Shown in pieces: positions 52,821 through 62,285 of a stretch of DNA of 64,000 nucleotides (position 1 is the stretch's first letter; each line of letters begins with the position of its first letter). The notes beneath the pieces are model-generated. The model saw only the letters and a program-made list of their open reading frames with translations. It had not been told where the DNA came from and made no database searches. The stretch is from assembly GCA_947450675.1 (NCBI GenBank), contig CANFWI010000011.1:1-64000 (forward strand). The letters are read 5' to 3'. This stretch comes from Comamonadaceae bacterium (GTDB taxonomy: Bacteria; Pseudomonadota; Gammaproteobacteria; Burkholderiales; Burkholderiaceae_C). The position numbers and the translations under genes were made by a program.

Positions 52821-53141
52821 ATGAAACAGCCTACCCGCTCCCTCTTGCTGGCCGCCTTGGTGATTTTTGGCTTGGCAGCGGCTTCCGCGCAGACACCTTC
52901 GCCGGCGCCTGAAACCGCCAAGCCAGCTGGGCGCCCAGACCCGACCATCCAGCGAATTCACAACCAAGACAAGGGTTCGCGGATTGACGAGTTGCGCGTT
53001 GGCGGCGAAACCAAGAGCATCACGGTTCAACCCGCTGCCGATGTACCGGCCTATCAAATCAAGCCCGTCGATGCCTCGCACAGTGGCAACGCCGAATCGG
53101 GCACCGCCGGTTCGCGCTTCTGGAATGTCCTGAAGTTTTAA
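52821..53141 (+). CDS. Small exported protein, DUF2782-like
   Basis: 106 aa with a signal peptide (MKQPTRSLLLAALVIFGLAA, cleavage near ASA-Q). The Pro-rich linker and the segment DPTIQRIHNQDKGSRIDELRVGGETKSI resemble DUF2782, a short periplasmic family encoded beside polA in many beta- and gammaproteobacteria. The function is unknown. It is followed 58 bases later by thrB. Confidence 0.78.
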   Translation: MKQPTRSLLLAALVIFGLAAASAQTPSPAPETAKPAGRPDPTIQRIHNQDKGSRIDELRVGGETKSITVQPAADVPAYQIKPVDASHSGNAESGTAGSRFWNVLKF

Positions 53142-53199
53142 GCGCCCGCACCCGACTCACCATTCGCTTTCGTTTCTTTATTGATTTTCAGGTTCCAGC

Positions 53200-54267
53200 A
53201 TGGCTGTATTCACCGAGGTCTCGTTTGACGAGGCCGCTTCATTTTTACAAGCGTTGGGCCTCGGCGAGCTGCAGTCCATCAAAGGTTGCGCGGGCGGCAT
53301 TGAAAACACCAATTACTTCGTTGACACCGACCAGGGCCCATTCGTCCTGACGCTGTTTGAGCGGCTGACGTTCGATCAGCTGCCTTTTTACCTGCACCTG
53401 ATGAAGCACCTGGCCGAGCGCGGCATTCCGGTGCCTGATCCACAGCTTGCGCCAGCGGCCATCCTGGCACCTGTGACGCCGACCAAGTCGCGAAAAAGTG
53501 CGGCAGTAGCCAAAGCGGCAGCGCTGGCCAACGTGGACGTGCGACCAGGGGGCATCTTGCACAGCCTCAAAGGTAAGCCCGCCGCCGTGGTGAACAAGCT
53601 GCGCGGCAGCAGTGAGCTGAATCCCCAAGCAACGCACTGCGCAGCGGTCGGCGACATGCTGGCGCGCATGCATTTGGCCGGGCGCGACTTCGACATGCAG
53701 CAACCCAATCTGCGTGGTTTGCCGTGGTGGAACGAGACCGTGCCGGTGGTGCTGCCGCACCTCACACCAGAGCAATGCACGCTGATGGTGGGCGAGCTGG
53801 CTTTTCAAAACCATGTGGCCGCGTCATCGGCTTATGCGTCGCTGCCGCGCGGCCCGATTCACGCTGACCTGTTTCGCGACAACGTCATGTTTGAGGCCGA
53901 CAGCGCCGGTGAGCACAACAGCAATCTCACCGGCTTTTTTGACTTTTATTTTGCCGGCTGCGACACCTTTTTGTTTGACATCGCCGTCTGCCTGAACGAC
54001 TGGTGCATTGACCTGGCCACGGGTGAAAGCGATCCGGAACGGGCCGATGCGTTTGTCAACGCTTACCAAGCCGTGCGGCCACTGACAGCCCAAGAGCGGC
54101 AGCTCCTGCCAGCCATGCTGCGCGCCGGAGCGCTGCGCTTTTGGACCTCGCGTTTGTGGGACTTTCACCTACCGCGAGACGCCGCGGTGCTCAAAGCGCA
54201 TGATCCAGAACATTTTGAACGCGTTCTGCGCCAGTGCCTGCTGCAACCTTACCGCTTGCCGGCTTGA
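53200..54267 (+). CDS. thrB: Homoserine kinase (ThrB, choline-kinase fold)
   Basis: 355 aa. APH/ThrB_II signatures: GIENTNYFVDTDQGPFVLTLFE near 32-53, the catalytic loop GPIHADLFRDNVMF near 222 (HxDxxxxN) and GFFDFYFAGCDTFLFDIA near 246. Reaction: ATP-dependent phosphorylation of L-homoserine in threonine synthesis. A Lys/Ala-rich stretch (TPTKSRKSAAVAKAAALANV, about 94-113) is inserted where other ThrB proteins have a short loop; the fold core is intact. Confidence 0.93.
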   Translation: MAVFTEVSFDEAASFLQALGLGELQSIKGCAGGIENTNYFVDTDQGPFVLTLFERLTFDQLPFYLHLMKHLAERGIPVPDPQLAPAAILAPVTPTKSRKSAAVAKAAALANVDVRPGGILHSLKGKPAAVVNKLRGSSELNPQATHCAAVGDMLARMHLAGRDFDMQQPNLRGLPWWNETVPVVLPHLTPEQCTLMVGELAFQNHVAASSAYASLPRGPIHADLFRDNVMFEADSAGEHNSNLTGFFDFYFAGCDTFLFDIAVCLNDWCIDLATGESDPERADAFVNAYQAVRPLTAQERQLLPAMLRAGALRFWTSRLWDFHLPRDAAVLKAHDPEHFERVLRQCLLQPYRLPA

Positions 54268-54303
54268 AGCCTACGCTGTCCACCCTTACCCGCCACTGAT
54301 CAC

Positions 54304-55113
54304 ATGAAACTCAACATTGTTCCTGCCCGCACCGGCGCCACCTGGGTCAAGCTGGGGATCCGAACCTTTTTCAAGCAACCGTTGGCGATGTCGGGCTTGT
54401 TCTTCATGTTCATGGCGCTGCTGTCGGTTGCCGCGCTGCTGCCCTTTATTGGCAGCGCGCTGGCGCTGGCCCTGCTGCCGGCGGCCACGCTGGGCCTGAT
54501 GGCGGCGACCAAAGAAGCCACCCGCGGCAAGTTCCCCATGCCATCCATTTTGGTCAGCGCTTTTCGGGCCGGCCAGCAACGCAAGCAAGCCATGATGGTA
54601 CTGGGCGCGCTCTACGCCGTCGGCTTTTTGGGGCTGATGGGCGTGACTGCGCTGATCGACGGCGGACAGTTTGCCAAGCTTTATTTGATGGGTGGCAAGA
54701 TCACCGAAGAGATGGTGATGCAAGGCGACTTTCAAACCGCTATGTGGACGGCGTTGGTCTTGTATTTGCCGCTGTCACTGCTGTTTTGGCACGCCCCGGC
54801 GCTGGTCCACTGGCACGGCGTGTCGCCGGTGAAAAGCCTGTTTTTCAGCTTCATGGCCTGCTACAAAAACTTTGGCGCACTGACGGTCTTCGGTCTGCTC
54901 TGGATCGGCCTGTTCATGGCCATGGGGCTGATCGTCACCATGATCGCCGCGCTGCTCGACAACCCGGGCTTTGCCGGCGTTGCCATGTTCCCGGCGGCGA
55001 TGCTGATGGTGTCGATGTTTTTCACCTCGCTCTACTTCACCTTTGACGGCAGCTTTGTGGCAGACCCCGACCCGTCGGAAGAGCCCGGGCACACCATCGA
55101 CATCAACGCTTGA
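54304..55113 (+). CDS. BPSS1780-family membrane protein
   Basis: 269 aa with about six membrane helices (near 25-45, 48-65, 98-120, 145-165, 190-215 and 225-245). The N-terminus MKLNIVPARTGATWVKLGIRTFFKQPLA is the family signature. The function is not established; the name comes from a Burkholderia pseudomallei locus. It lies 36 bases after thrB and 36 bases before cysK, probably in one operon with thrB, but this may be only spacing. Confidence 0.88.
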   Translation: MKLNIVPARTGATWVKLGIRTFFKQPLAMSGLFFMFMALLSVAALLPFIGSALALALLPAATLGLMAATKEATRGKFPMPSILVSAFRAGQQRKQAMMVLGALYAVGFLGLMGVTALIDGGQFAKLYLMGGKITEEMVMQGDFQTAMWTALVLYLPLSLLFWHAPALVHWHGVSPVKSLFFSFMACYKNFGALTVFGLLWIGLFMAMGLIVTMIAALLDNPGFAGVAMFPAAMLMVSMFFTSLYFTFDGSFVADPDPSEEPGHTIDINA

Positions 55114-55149
55114 CCAGACCTTTATTTTTCATCCCCTCAGGAGACTCCC

Positions 55150-56070
55150 ATGCGCGCTGACAGCATTTTGCAGACCATTGGCAACACGCCGCACGTTCGT
55201 ATCAACCGCTTGTTTGGCCCACAGGCGCAGGTCTGGATCAAGTCCGAGCGCAGCAATCCGGGTGGCTCGATCAAGGACCGCATTGCGCTGGCCATGGTCG
55301 AGGCGGCAGAAAAAAGCGGCCAGTTGAAACCCGGCGCCACCATCATCGAGCCGACCTCCGGCAACACCGGTGTCGGCTTGGCCATGGTGGCGGCCGTCAA
55401 GGGCTACAAATTGATTCTGGTCATGCCCGACAGCATGTCGGTCGAGCGTCGCCGTTTGATGTTGGCTTACGGTGCCAGCTTTGACCTGACGCCGCGTGAA
55501 AAAGGCATGAAGGGCGCCATCGCCCGCGCCCAAGAACTGGCTGCCGCCACGCCCAACGCTTGGGTGCCGCAGCAGTTTGACAACCCGGCCAACATTGAGG
55601 TGCACACGCGCACCACCGCGCTTGAGATTTTGGCTGACTTCCCGGACGGCTTAGACGCCATCATCACCGGCGTGGGCACCGGCGGCCACCTGAGCGGCGT
55701 GGCGCAAGTGCTGAAGGCCAAATGGCCGCAGCTCAAGGTCTTTGCGGTGGAGCCGAGCCAAAGCCCGGTGATCAGCGGCGGTGCACCTGCTCCGCACCCG
55801 ATTCAAGGCATTGGTGCCGGCTTCATCCCGAAAAACCTGCTGGTCGACTTGCTCGACGGCGTGATTTTGGTGGACGCCGAACCGGCCCGCGAGATGGCCC
55901 GCCGCAGCGCACGCGAAGAAGGCATGCTGGTGGGGATTTCAAGCGGTGCCACCTTGGCGGCCATCGCCCAAAAACTGCCAGAGTTGCCAGCCGGCGCCAA
56001 AGTTCTGGGCTTCAACTACGACACCGGTGAGCGCTACTTTTCAGTCGAAGGCTTTCTGCCGACGGAGTGA
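55150..56070 (+). CDS. cysK: Cysteine synthase A (O-acetylserine sulfhydrylase)
   Basis: 306 aa. PLP Lys in [12 protein letters not shown] (near 40), substrate loop [14 protein letters not shown] (near 68-81), and the phosphate-binding [11 protein letters not shown] (near 176). C-terminal PLP-ring contact [11 protein letters not shown]. Reaction: O-acetyl-L-serine plus sulfide to cysteine. CAGGAGAC precedes the ATG. The C-terminus, ending FLPTE, is normal. Confidence 0.95.
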   Translation: MRADSILQTIGNTPHVRINRLFGPQAQVWIKSERSNPGGSIKDRIALAMVEAAEKSGQLKPGATIIEPTSGNTGVGLAMVAAVKGYKLILVMPDSMSVERRRLMLAYGASFDLTPREKGMKGAIARAQELAAATPNAWVPQQFDNPANIEVHTRTTALEILADFPDGLDAIITGVGTGGHLSGVAQVLKAKWPQLKVFAVEPSQSPVISGGAPAPHPIQGIGAGFIPKNLLVDLLDGVILVDAEPAREMARRSAREEGMLVGISSGATLAAIAQKLPELPAGAKVLGFNYDTGERYFSVEGFLPTE

Positions 56071-56089
56071 ATTCAGCTTCAGCGCCCGC

Positions 56090-58555
56090 TCAACTGACGA
56101 TGGTCAGCTTGGCGACGCTCAGTGCCAGCCACTTCACGCCGTGACGCGTGAAGTTGATCTGGGCCCGGGCGTCGTCACCAACGCCTTCGAGCATCAAGAC
56201 CTTGCCTTCACCAAACTTGGCGTGAAAGACTTCTATGCCGGCTTTGAGGCCGTGCGCTGGCGCTTCGCGCTGGGCCGGCACCGGCGGATTGGCAAAGCGC
56301 TCGCCCGCAGCGCCCGCTCCACCAGTCCGCGAGGCATAAGCTTTGGCCGCCCAGTCGCCGCTGGAGCCTGCGCTACTTGACGCACCGCCACCCTGCCAGC
56401 CGCCACCGCCAGCGCGGCCCGCACTGCCAAAACCAGAGCCAAAGCCCTGATTTTTTGGCGTGATCCATTTCAGCGCAGCCTCAGGCAATTCGTCAAAAAA
56501 TCGGCTTTTCAGGTGGTAGCGGGTTTGCCCGTGCAACATGCGCGTTTGTGAATGGCTCAAGTACAGCCGTTGACGTGCCCGTGTGATGGCGACGTACATC
56601 AGGCGACGCTCTTCTTCCACGCCGTCACGGTCGCTCATGGCGTTTTCGTGCGGGAACAAACCCTCTTCAATCCCGGTGATGAAGACACAGTCGAACTCCA
56701 ATCCCTTGGAAGCGTGCACCGTCATCAGCTGCACGGCGTCTTGGCCGGCTTGGGCTTGGTTGTCGCCCGACTCCAGCGCGGCGTGCGTCAAAAAAGCCAC
56801 CAAGGGTGACAGCGTTTCGCCGGTTTCAGCATCTGGTGCGGGGAACTCCAAGGGCTCATCTAACAGCGCGGCGTTCACGTTCAAGCCCTGGCTGACGGGC
56901 GACTGGCCGACCGGGTAGCCGTGCTCATCAATCGGCAAAGCCACAGCATCGCGGCCGAAGCCTTCCATGCTGACAAAGGACTCGGCGGCGTTGATCAGTT
57001 CGCCCAAATTCTCCAGCCGGTCTTGGCCTTCTTTTTCGAGTCGGTAATGTTCTTGCAGGCCGCTGTGTTTCAGCACCAGCTCGATGATTTCACGCAGCGT
57101 GCAGCCGCTGGTTTGCTCGCGCAGCACATCGATCTTGGCGACAAAAGCGCCCAAATTGGTACCGGCCTTGCCGGACACGGCACTCACCGCGTCGTTCATG
57201 GAGCAACCCGATGCGCGGGCGATGTCTTGCAGTTGCTCGATGCTGCGCGCACCAATGCCGCGCGGTGGGAAATTAACGATGCGCAAAAAGCTGGTGTCGT
57301 CGTTCGGGTTCTCCAGCAAGCGCAAGTAGGCCAGCGCGTGCTTGATCTCAGCCCGTTCAAAAAACCGCAGGCCGCCGTAAACCCGGTAAGGAATGCCGGC
57401 GTTGAAAAGCGCGGTTTCCATCACCCGACTTTGGGCATTGCTGCGGTACAGCAGCGCGATTTCTTTGCGCGCAGTGCCGTCTCGCACCAGCTGTTTGACC
57501 TCGTCGACAAACCACTGCGCTTCGGCAAAATCGCTGGTCGCTTCGTAGACGCGCACCGGCTCGCCGGGGCCAGCTTCAGTACGCAGGTTTTTGCCTAAGC
57601 GTTTGCTGTTGTGGCTGATGAGGTGGTTCGCCGAATCCAAAATATTGCCGAAGCTGCGGTAATTGCGCTCCAGCTTGATTTGATGCTGGACATGGAACTC
57701 GCGCACGAAGTCGGCCATGTTGCCGACGCGCGCCCCCCGAAAAGCGTAAATACTTTGGTCGTCGTCGCCCACCGCCACCACGGAACCGCCGGGCATCGCG
57801 TTTGCGCCTGCGGGTGCGTCGTCACCCTGCCCGGCCAGCATTTTGATCCAGGCGTATTGCAGCTTGTTGGTGTCCTGAAACTCGTCGATCAAGATGTGGC
57901 GAAATCGCCGCTGGTAATGCTCACGCACAGCCGGGTTGTCTCGCAGCAATTCGTAACTGCGCAGCATCAGTTCGCCAAAATCGACCACGCCTTCGCGCTG
58001 ACATTGTTCTTCATACAGCGCGTAAATCTCGGCCTTTTTGCGGCTTTCTTCGTCGCGCACCGGCACGTCTTTGGCGCGCTGGCCGTCTTCCTTGCAGGCG
58101 GCAATGAACCAGGCCAGTTGCTTGGGCGGAAAGCGCTCGTCATCGATGTTGAATTGTTTGCACAGACGCTTGATGGCCGAAAGCTGGTCCTGGGTGTCCA
58201 GAATCTGAAAGCTCTGCGGCAAATTCGCCATCTGGTAATGCGCCCGCAAAAAACGGTTGCACAAGCCGTGAAACGTACCGATCCACATGCCGCGCACATT
58301 CACCGGCAACATGTCCGACAGGCGGGCCATCATCTCCTTGGAGGCCTTGTTGGTGAAGGTGACCGCCAAAATGCCGCCGGGCGACACCTGACCGGTTTGT
58401 AACAACCAAGCGATGCGCGTGGTCAGCACCCGCGTCTTGCCGGAACCGGCGCCGGCGAGTATGAGCGCATGCGTGTTGGGCAGCGTCACCGCAGCCAATT
58501 GCTCTGGATTTAGATTGTGGAGAAGGGGGGAGCTGGGGGCGGTATCTGCGAACAT
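56090..58555 (-). CDS. uvrD: UvrD/PcrA-type superfamily 1 DNA helicase
   Basis: 821 aa. Walker A LAGAGSGKTRVLTTRI near 35, motif II DEFQDTNKLQY, motif III VAVGDDDQSIYAFRGA, motif IV LERNYRSFGNIL, motif V QLMTVHASKGLEFDCVF and motif VI YVAITRARQRLYLSH. The C-terminal Gly/Ser-rich linker (about 718-760) precedes a small Tudor-like domain (IEVFHAKFGEGKVLMLEGVGDDA), as in PcrA/UvrD. It unwinds DNA in repair and replication restart. Convergent with cysK. Confidence 0.95.
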   Translation of the reverse strand: MFADTAPSSPLLHNLNPEQLAAVTLPNTHALILAGAGSGKTRVLTTRIAWLLQTGQVSPGGILAVTFTNKASKEMMARLSDMLPVNVRGMWIGTFHGLCNRFLRAHYQMANLPQSFQILDTQDQLSAIKRLCKQFNIDDERFPPKQLAWFIAACKEDGQRAKDVPVRDEESRKKAEIYALYEEQCQREGVVDFGELMLRSYELLRDNPAVREHYQRRFRHILIDEFQDTNKLQYAWIKMLAGQGDDAPAGANAMPGGSVVAVGDDDQSIYAFRGARVGNMADFVREFHVQHQIKLERNYRSFGNILDSANHLISHNSKRLGKNLRTEAGPGEPVRVYEATSDFAEAQWFVDEVKQLVRDGTARKEIALLYRSNAQSRVMETALFNAGIPYRVYGGLRFFERAEIKHALAYLRLLENPNDDTSFLRIVNFPPRGIGARSIEQLQDIARASGCSMNDAVSAVSGKAGTNLGAFVAKIDVLREQTSGCTLREIIELVLKHSGLQEHYRLEKEGQDRLENLGELINAAESFVSMEGFGRDAVALPIDEHGYPVGQSPVSQGLNVNAALLDEPLEFPAPDAETGETLSPLVAFLTHAALESGDNQAQAGQDAVQLMTVHASKGLEFDCVFITGIEEGLFPHENAMSDRDGVEEERRLMYVAITRARQRLYLSHSQTRMLHGQTRYHLKSRFFDELPEAALKWITPKNQGFGSGFGSAGRAGGGGWQGGGASSSAGSSGDWAAKAYASRTGGAGAAGERFANPPVPAQREAPAHGLKAGIEVFHAKFGEGKVLMLEGVGDDARAQINFTRHGVKWLALSVAKLTIVS

Positions 58556-58729
58556 CCGCCCATTGTAGAAAGGCCTGCGGCCATTCGCCCGGCCATATAG
58601 CGGTTATACGCAGGCAGCCCCTGCGACCCGGCAGCGCCGGCCTTAAAATCGCTCACCGGGCCCAAGCCATTGCCGGATCAATCCAAGCGCCCATCAATGT
58701 GAACAACAAACTGATGGAGAGCTGGGACC

Positions 58730-59707
58730 ATGGAAATTTTTGACTACGACAACATCTTGCTGCTGCCGCGCAAATGCCGCGTTGAGAGCCGTTCGGAATG
58801 CGATGCCAGCGTGACGCTGGGCGGCCGCAGTTTTCGCCTCCCGGTGGTGCCCGCCAACATGAAAACCGTGGTCGACGAATCCATCTGCGCGTGGATGGCT
58901 GACCACGGCTACTTTTATGTCATGCATCGCTTTGACCTCGACAACGTTGAGTTCGTCAAACGCATGAAGGCACGCGGCAGTTATGCCTCGATCTCGCTCG
59001 GCGTCAAGCCGCCTGACTACGCCACTGTCGACCAGTTGGTCATCCTCGGTTTGGTGCCGGAGTACATCACCATCGACATCGCCCATGGTCACGCCGACAG
59101 CGTGAAAAACATGATCGCGTACCTGAAGGAAAAACTGCCAGCGTCCTTCGTGATTGCCGGCAACGTGGCCACGCCAGAAGCCATCATTGACTTAGAGAAC
59201 TGGGGCGCAGACGCCACCAAGGTCGGCATCGGCCCTGGGAAAGTTTGCATCACCAAAACAAAAACGGGCTTTGGCACGGGCGGCTGGCAGCTCTCGGCGC
59301 TGAAGTGGTGCGCCCGCGTGGCGACCAAACCGATCATTGCGGACGGCGGCATCCGCGAGCACGGCGACATTGCCAAGTCGATTCGCTTTGGCGCGACGAT
59401 GGTGATGATCGGTTCGATGCTGGCCGGCCACGAAGAAAGCCCCGGCCTGACCGTCGTTGAAGACGGCAAGCGCTTCAAGGAGTACTACGGCAGCGCGTCC
59501 GACTTCAACAAGGGCGAGTACAAGCACGTGGAAGGCAAGCGCATCCTGGAGCCGATCAAAGGTGCCTTGGCCGACACGCTGATAGAGATGGAACAAGACG
59601 TGCAAAGCTCCATCAGCTACGCCGGTGGCACCCAACTGATGGACATCCGCAAGGTCAACTACGTGACGCTGGGCGGCGACAACGCGGGTGAGCATTTGCT
59701 GATGTGA
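58730..59707 (+). CDS. guaC: GMP reductase, type 2 (Firmicutes-like)
   Basis: 325 aa. The opening [16 protein letters not shown] and [12 protein letters not shown], and the catalytic loop [21 protein letters not shown] with nucleophilic Cys, match the short 325-328-aa GuaC type best known from Bacillus and Streptococcus rather than the 347-aa enteric GuaC. FGSASDF-like flap: [19 protein letters not shown]. Reaction: NADPH-dependent deamination of GMP to IMP. The gene is monocistronic, with a repeat copy downstream. Confidence 0.95.
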   Translation: MEIFDYDNILLLPRKCRVESRSECDASVTLGGRSFRLPVVPANMKTVVDESICAWMADHGYFYVMHRFDLDNVEFVKRMKARGSYASISLGVKPPDYATVDQLVILGLVPEYITIDIAHGHADSVKNMIAYLKEKLPASFVIAGNVATPEAIIDLENWGADATKVGIGPGKVCITKTKTGFGTGGWQLSALKWCARVATKPIIADGGIREHGDIAKSIRFGATMVMIGSMLAGHEESPGLTVVEDGKRFKEYYGSASDFNKGEYKHVEGKRILEPIKGALADTLIEMEQDVQSSISYAGGTQLMDIRKVNYVTLGGDNAGEHLLM

Positions 59708-59746
59708 GGCTGGGCTGACGGCCGTCGCTGTGAGCGACACATTTCA

Positions 59747-59848
59747 GTCGCTGCGAGCGGGGAAATTCCCGTCACTGCGAGCGCAGCGCGGCAGTCTAGG
59801 AGCCCGAATCCGGGGCCATGGATGGCCGCGCTGCGCGTCGCCGTGGCG
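59747..59848. repeat. Palindromic interspersed repeat, copy 2, downstream of guaC
   Basis: Left arm 59770-59792 is identical to that of the copy at 46960-46982. The right arm at 59825-59848 is a diverged inverted copy, and a leading partial unit lies at 59747-59760. The spacer differs from copy 1 except for a shared GGATGGCCGCGCT run at the right arm. Confidence 0.8.
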
Positions 59849-59909
59849 CAAACATTCAACCGACAAAATCGAGTCGGGTAAACCCGCTTGAATCCTTTAG
59901 TTCCCATTT

Positions 59910-59929
59910 GTATTCTGTATGCAGAGTAC
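59910..59929. promoter_or_regulatory. Operator-like palindrome upstream of the PhyH-dehydrogenase operon
   Basis: GTATTCTG (59910-59917) and CAGAGTAC (59922-59929) form an 8-base dyad with one mismatch and a 4-base centre. Its GTAT...GTAC character recalls GntR-family (FCD-type) operators, which often control catabolic genes. The regulator is not in the window. Confidence 0.45.
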
Positions 59930-60001
59930 ACGTTTGCATTCTGACTTCTGCTGGCCAGTCCCTGTCGCCGAGCCCCTAAAAGAAGACACAAGGAGACAAA
60001 A

Positions 60002-60883
60002 ATGAAACTAAGCCCTGAACAACTTGAGCAATTTGACCGCGACGGCTACCTGTTTTTTCCCGGCCTGTTCACGCCAGAAGAAACCCAGAATCTGAACGAC
60101 GCCGTGCCCGAGCTTTACAGCCGACGCGAGGACTACAACGTCCGCGAAAAAGGCAAAGAGGCCGTGCGTACCAACTTCGCCGCGCACATGTACAGCGAGC
60201 CCTTTGCCAAACTCGGGCGGCACCCGCGCATGATCGAGCCGGTGCAAGAGTTGCTGGGCGAAGAACTCTACATGCACCAGTTCAAGATCAACGGCAAGAT
60301 GGCTTTTGAGGGCGATGTCTGGCAATGGCACCAAGACTATGGCACTTGGCTGAACGACGACCAGATGCCAACCGAACGCGCCATGAATGTGGCGATTTTT
60401 CTGGACGATGTGACCGAGCACAACGGCCCGCTGATGTTCATTCCGGGCAGCCACAAAAAAGGCGTGGTCGATGCCAAGCACGACCTGACCACCACCAGCT
60501 ACCCGCTGTGGACCGTCGACAACGACTTGATCCGCCAACTGGTGCAGCGCGCGGGTGGCAAACAAGGCGGCATCGTCAGTCCCAAAGGGCCGGCCGGCTC
60601 AATGATTTTGTTTCACTCCTGCTTGGTGCATGCCTCGGGCAGCAACCTGTCGCCGTTCAACCGCGTCAGCGTCTACCTCAGCCTGTGCGCGGTCAGCAAC
60701 CACATTCGCCGCCACAAGCGCCCTGAATACATTGCGCACCGCGACTTCACACCGATCAGCTGCCTGCCCGACGACTGCCTCGTCAACAGCTACCCGGTCG
60801 ACCTGCCGTGGAAAGACGGCGTCCCCGCCAGCGCCCTAGAAACGTCGATAGAGAGCATTGAAGCCGTACGCAAAGCTGCCTGA
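60002..60883 (+). CDS. PhyH-family Fe(II)/2-oxoglutarate dioxygenase
   Basis: 293 aa, cytosolic. Facial triad: H110 and D112 in WQWHQDYGTW, H210 in CLVHASGSN; the 2-oxoglutarate-binding Arg is R221 in PFNRVSVYLS. N-terminal FDRDGYLFFPGLF is typical of the phytanoyl-CoA dioxygenase family. The substrate is unknown; relatives hydroxylate ectoine, halogenated or other small metabolites. Its AAGGAGAC ribosome-binding site recurs before the hydrolase at 63375, and the dehydrogenase starts 23 bases after its stop. Confidence 0.92.
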   Translation: MKLSPEQLEQFDRDGYLFFPGLFTPEETQNLNDAVPELYSRREDYNVREKGKEAVRTNFAAHMYSEPFAKLGRHPRMIEPVQELLGEELYMHQFKINGKMAFEGDVWQWHQDYGTWLNDDQMPTERAMNVAIFLDDVTEHNGPLMFIPGSHKKGVVDAKHDLTTTSYPLWTVDNDLIRQLVQRAGGKQGGIVSPKGPAGSMILFHSCLVHASGSNLSPFNRVSVYLSLCAVSNHIRRHKRPEYIAHRDFTPISCLPDDCLVNSYPVDLPWKDGVPASALETSIESIEAVRKAA

Positions 60884-60906
60884 ACCCCAACACCCATTGT
60901 TAACCC

Positions 60907-62265
60907 ATGAACCTTTACGCCAAGCTCCAACAACGCGCAGCAGACAACAAACCAATCCGCATCGGTCTGATCGGTGCCGGCAAATTCGGCTCGATGTACT
61001 TGGCGCAAATTCCCAGAACGCCTGGCGTGCATCTGGTTGCGATTGCCGATCTGTCGCCCGACACGGCCCGCGTCAACCTCGCCAGGGTCGGCTGGAAACC
61101 TGAGATGACGCAAGCCAAAACGGCGCAAGAAGCCCTCAAAACCGGTGCGACCTGGATCACCGAAGACTGGCAGGCGGTGGTCTCTAATCCGCTGATCGAC
61201 ATCATTGTTGAATGCACTGGCAACCCAATCGCCGCTGTCGAGCATTGCCTGAAGGCTTTTGCCAACGGCAAACATGTGGTCAATGTGACCGTGGAAGCCG
61301 ACGCTTTTTGCGGCCCGCTACTGGCACGCAAAGCAGCCGAAGCCGGTGTCGTTTACTCACTCGCCTTTGGTGACCAGCCGGCCTTGATCTGCGACTTGGT
61401 GGACTGGGCCCGCACCTGTGGCTTTCCGGTCGTGGCAGCCGGGCGCGGCCATAAATGGCTGCCGCATTTTTCGGAGTCGACACCTGAAACCGTCTGGGAC
61501 AACTACGGCTTGACTCCCGAGCAAGCCGTGCGCGGCGGCCTGAATCCGAAAATGTTCAACAGCTTTTTGGATGGTTCCAAACCGTCGATCGAATCCACCG
61601 CCGTGGCCAACGCCACTGGCTTGACGGTGCCGAGCAACGGCCTGCTCTACCCACCCGCCAGCGTCGAAGACATTCCCTTCGTCACGCGGCCAATTCAAGA
61701 AGGCGGCGTGCTGGAGCGCAAAGGCATGGTCGAAGTCATTTCCTCGCTCGAAGCCAATGGTCGAAAAATTCCTTACGACATCCGCATGGGCGTCTGGGTC
61801 ACGGTCGAAGCCGAGACCGACTACATCAAAAATTGCTTTGAAGAGTACAACGCACACACCGACCCGAGCGGGCGTTATTTCACCCTTTACAAACGCTGGC
61901 ATTTGATCGGCCTCGAAGTCGGTGTGTCGGTCGCCAGCGTGGCGCTGCGCGGCGAGCCCACCGGTGTGGCAACCTGCTGGAACGCCGACGTGGTGGCAAC
62001 CGCCAAGCGCGATCTCAAGCCGGGCGACATGCTGGACGGCGAAGGCGGCTACACAGTCTGGGGCAAGTTGCTGCCGGCCGACACCTCAGTCAAGATGGGC
62101 GGTTTACCGCTGGGTCTGGCGCACAACGTCAAGGTCGTGCGTGCCGTCAAAAAAGGCCAGAGTCTGAGCTGGGCCGACGTGGCGATGGACACCTCGACGT
62201 TGGCCTACAAAGTGCGCAATGAGATGGAGAGCATGTTCGCGCCAGCCGCCAGAAAAGCGGCCTGA
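60907..62265 (+). CDS. NAD(P)-dependent dehydrogenase with C-terminal SAF domain
   Basis: 452 aa. N-terminal Rossmann fold IRIGLIGAGKFGSMYLAQI near 18-36, then a homoserine-dehydrogenase-like middle (DIIVECTGNPIAAVEHCLKA, GKHVVNVTVEADAFCGPLL). The C-terminal region (about 355-440) has the SAF pattern (LKPGDMLDGEGGYTVWGKLLPA). The fusion of a homoserine-dehydrogenase-like NAD domain with SAF occurs in putative sugar-acid or amino-acid catabolic oxidoreductases. The reaction is unknown. It is probably co-transcribed with the PhyH gene (23-base gap), so it may oxidise the hydroxylated product (inference). Confidence 0.88.
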   Translation: MNLYAKLQQRAADNKPIRIGLIGAGKFGSMYLAQIPRTPGVHLVAIADLSPDTARVNLARVGWKPEMTQAKTAQEALKTGATWITEDWQAVVSNPLIDIIVECTGNPIAAVEHCLKAFANGKHVVNVTVEADAFCGPLLARKAAEAGVVYSLAFGDQPALICDLVDWARTCGFPVVAAGRGHKWLPHFSESTPETVWDNYGLTPEQAVRGGLNPKMFNSFLDGSKPSIESTAVANATGLTVPSNGLLYPPASVEDIPFVTRPIQEGGVLERKGMVEVISSLEANGRKIPYDIRMGVWVTVEAETDYIKNCFEEYNAHTDPSGRYFTLYKRWHLIGLEVGVSVASVALRGEPTGVATCWNADVVATAKRDLKPGDMLDGEGGYTVWGKLLPADTSVKMGGLPLGLAHNVKVVRAVKKGQSLSWADVAMDTSTLAYKVRNEMESMFAPAARKAA

Positions 62266-62285
62266 AAACGATCATTTCTATTTCT

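Larger units (their letters stand above)
59708..60001. other. 294-base intergenic region between guaC and the PhyH-type gene
   Basis: Holds repeat copy 2 (59747-59848), an operator-like palindrome (59910-59929) and an AAGGAGAC ribosome-binding site (59990-59997) for the downstream gene. No small open frame or RNA gene is convincing. Confidence 0.7.
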
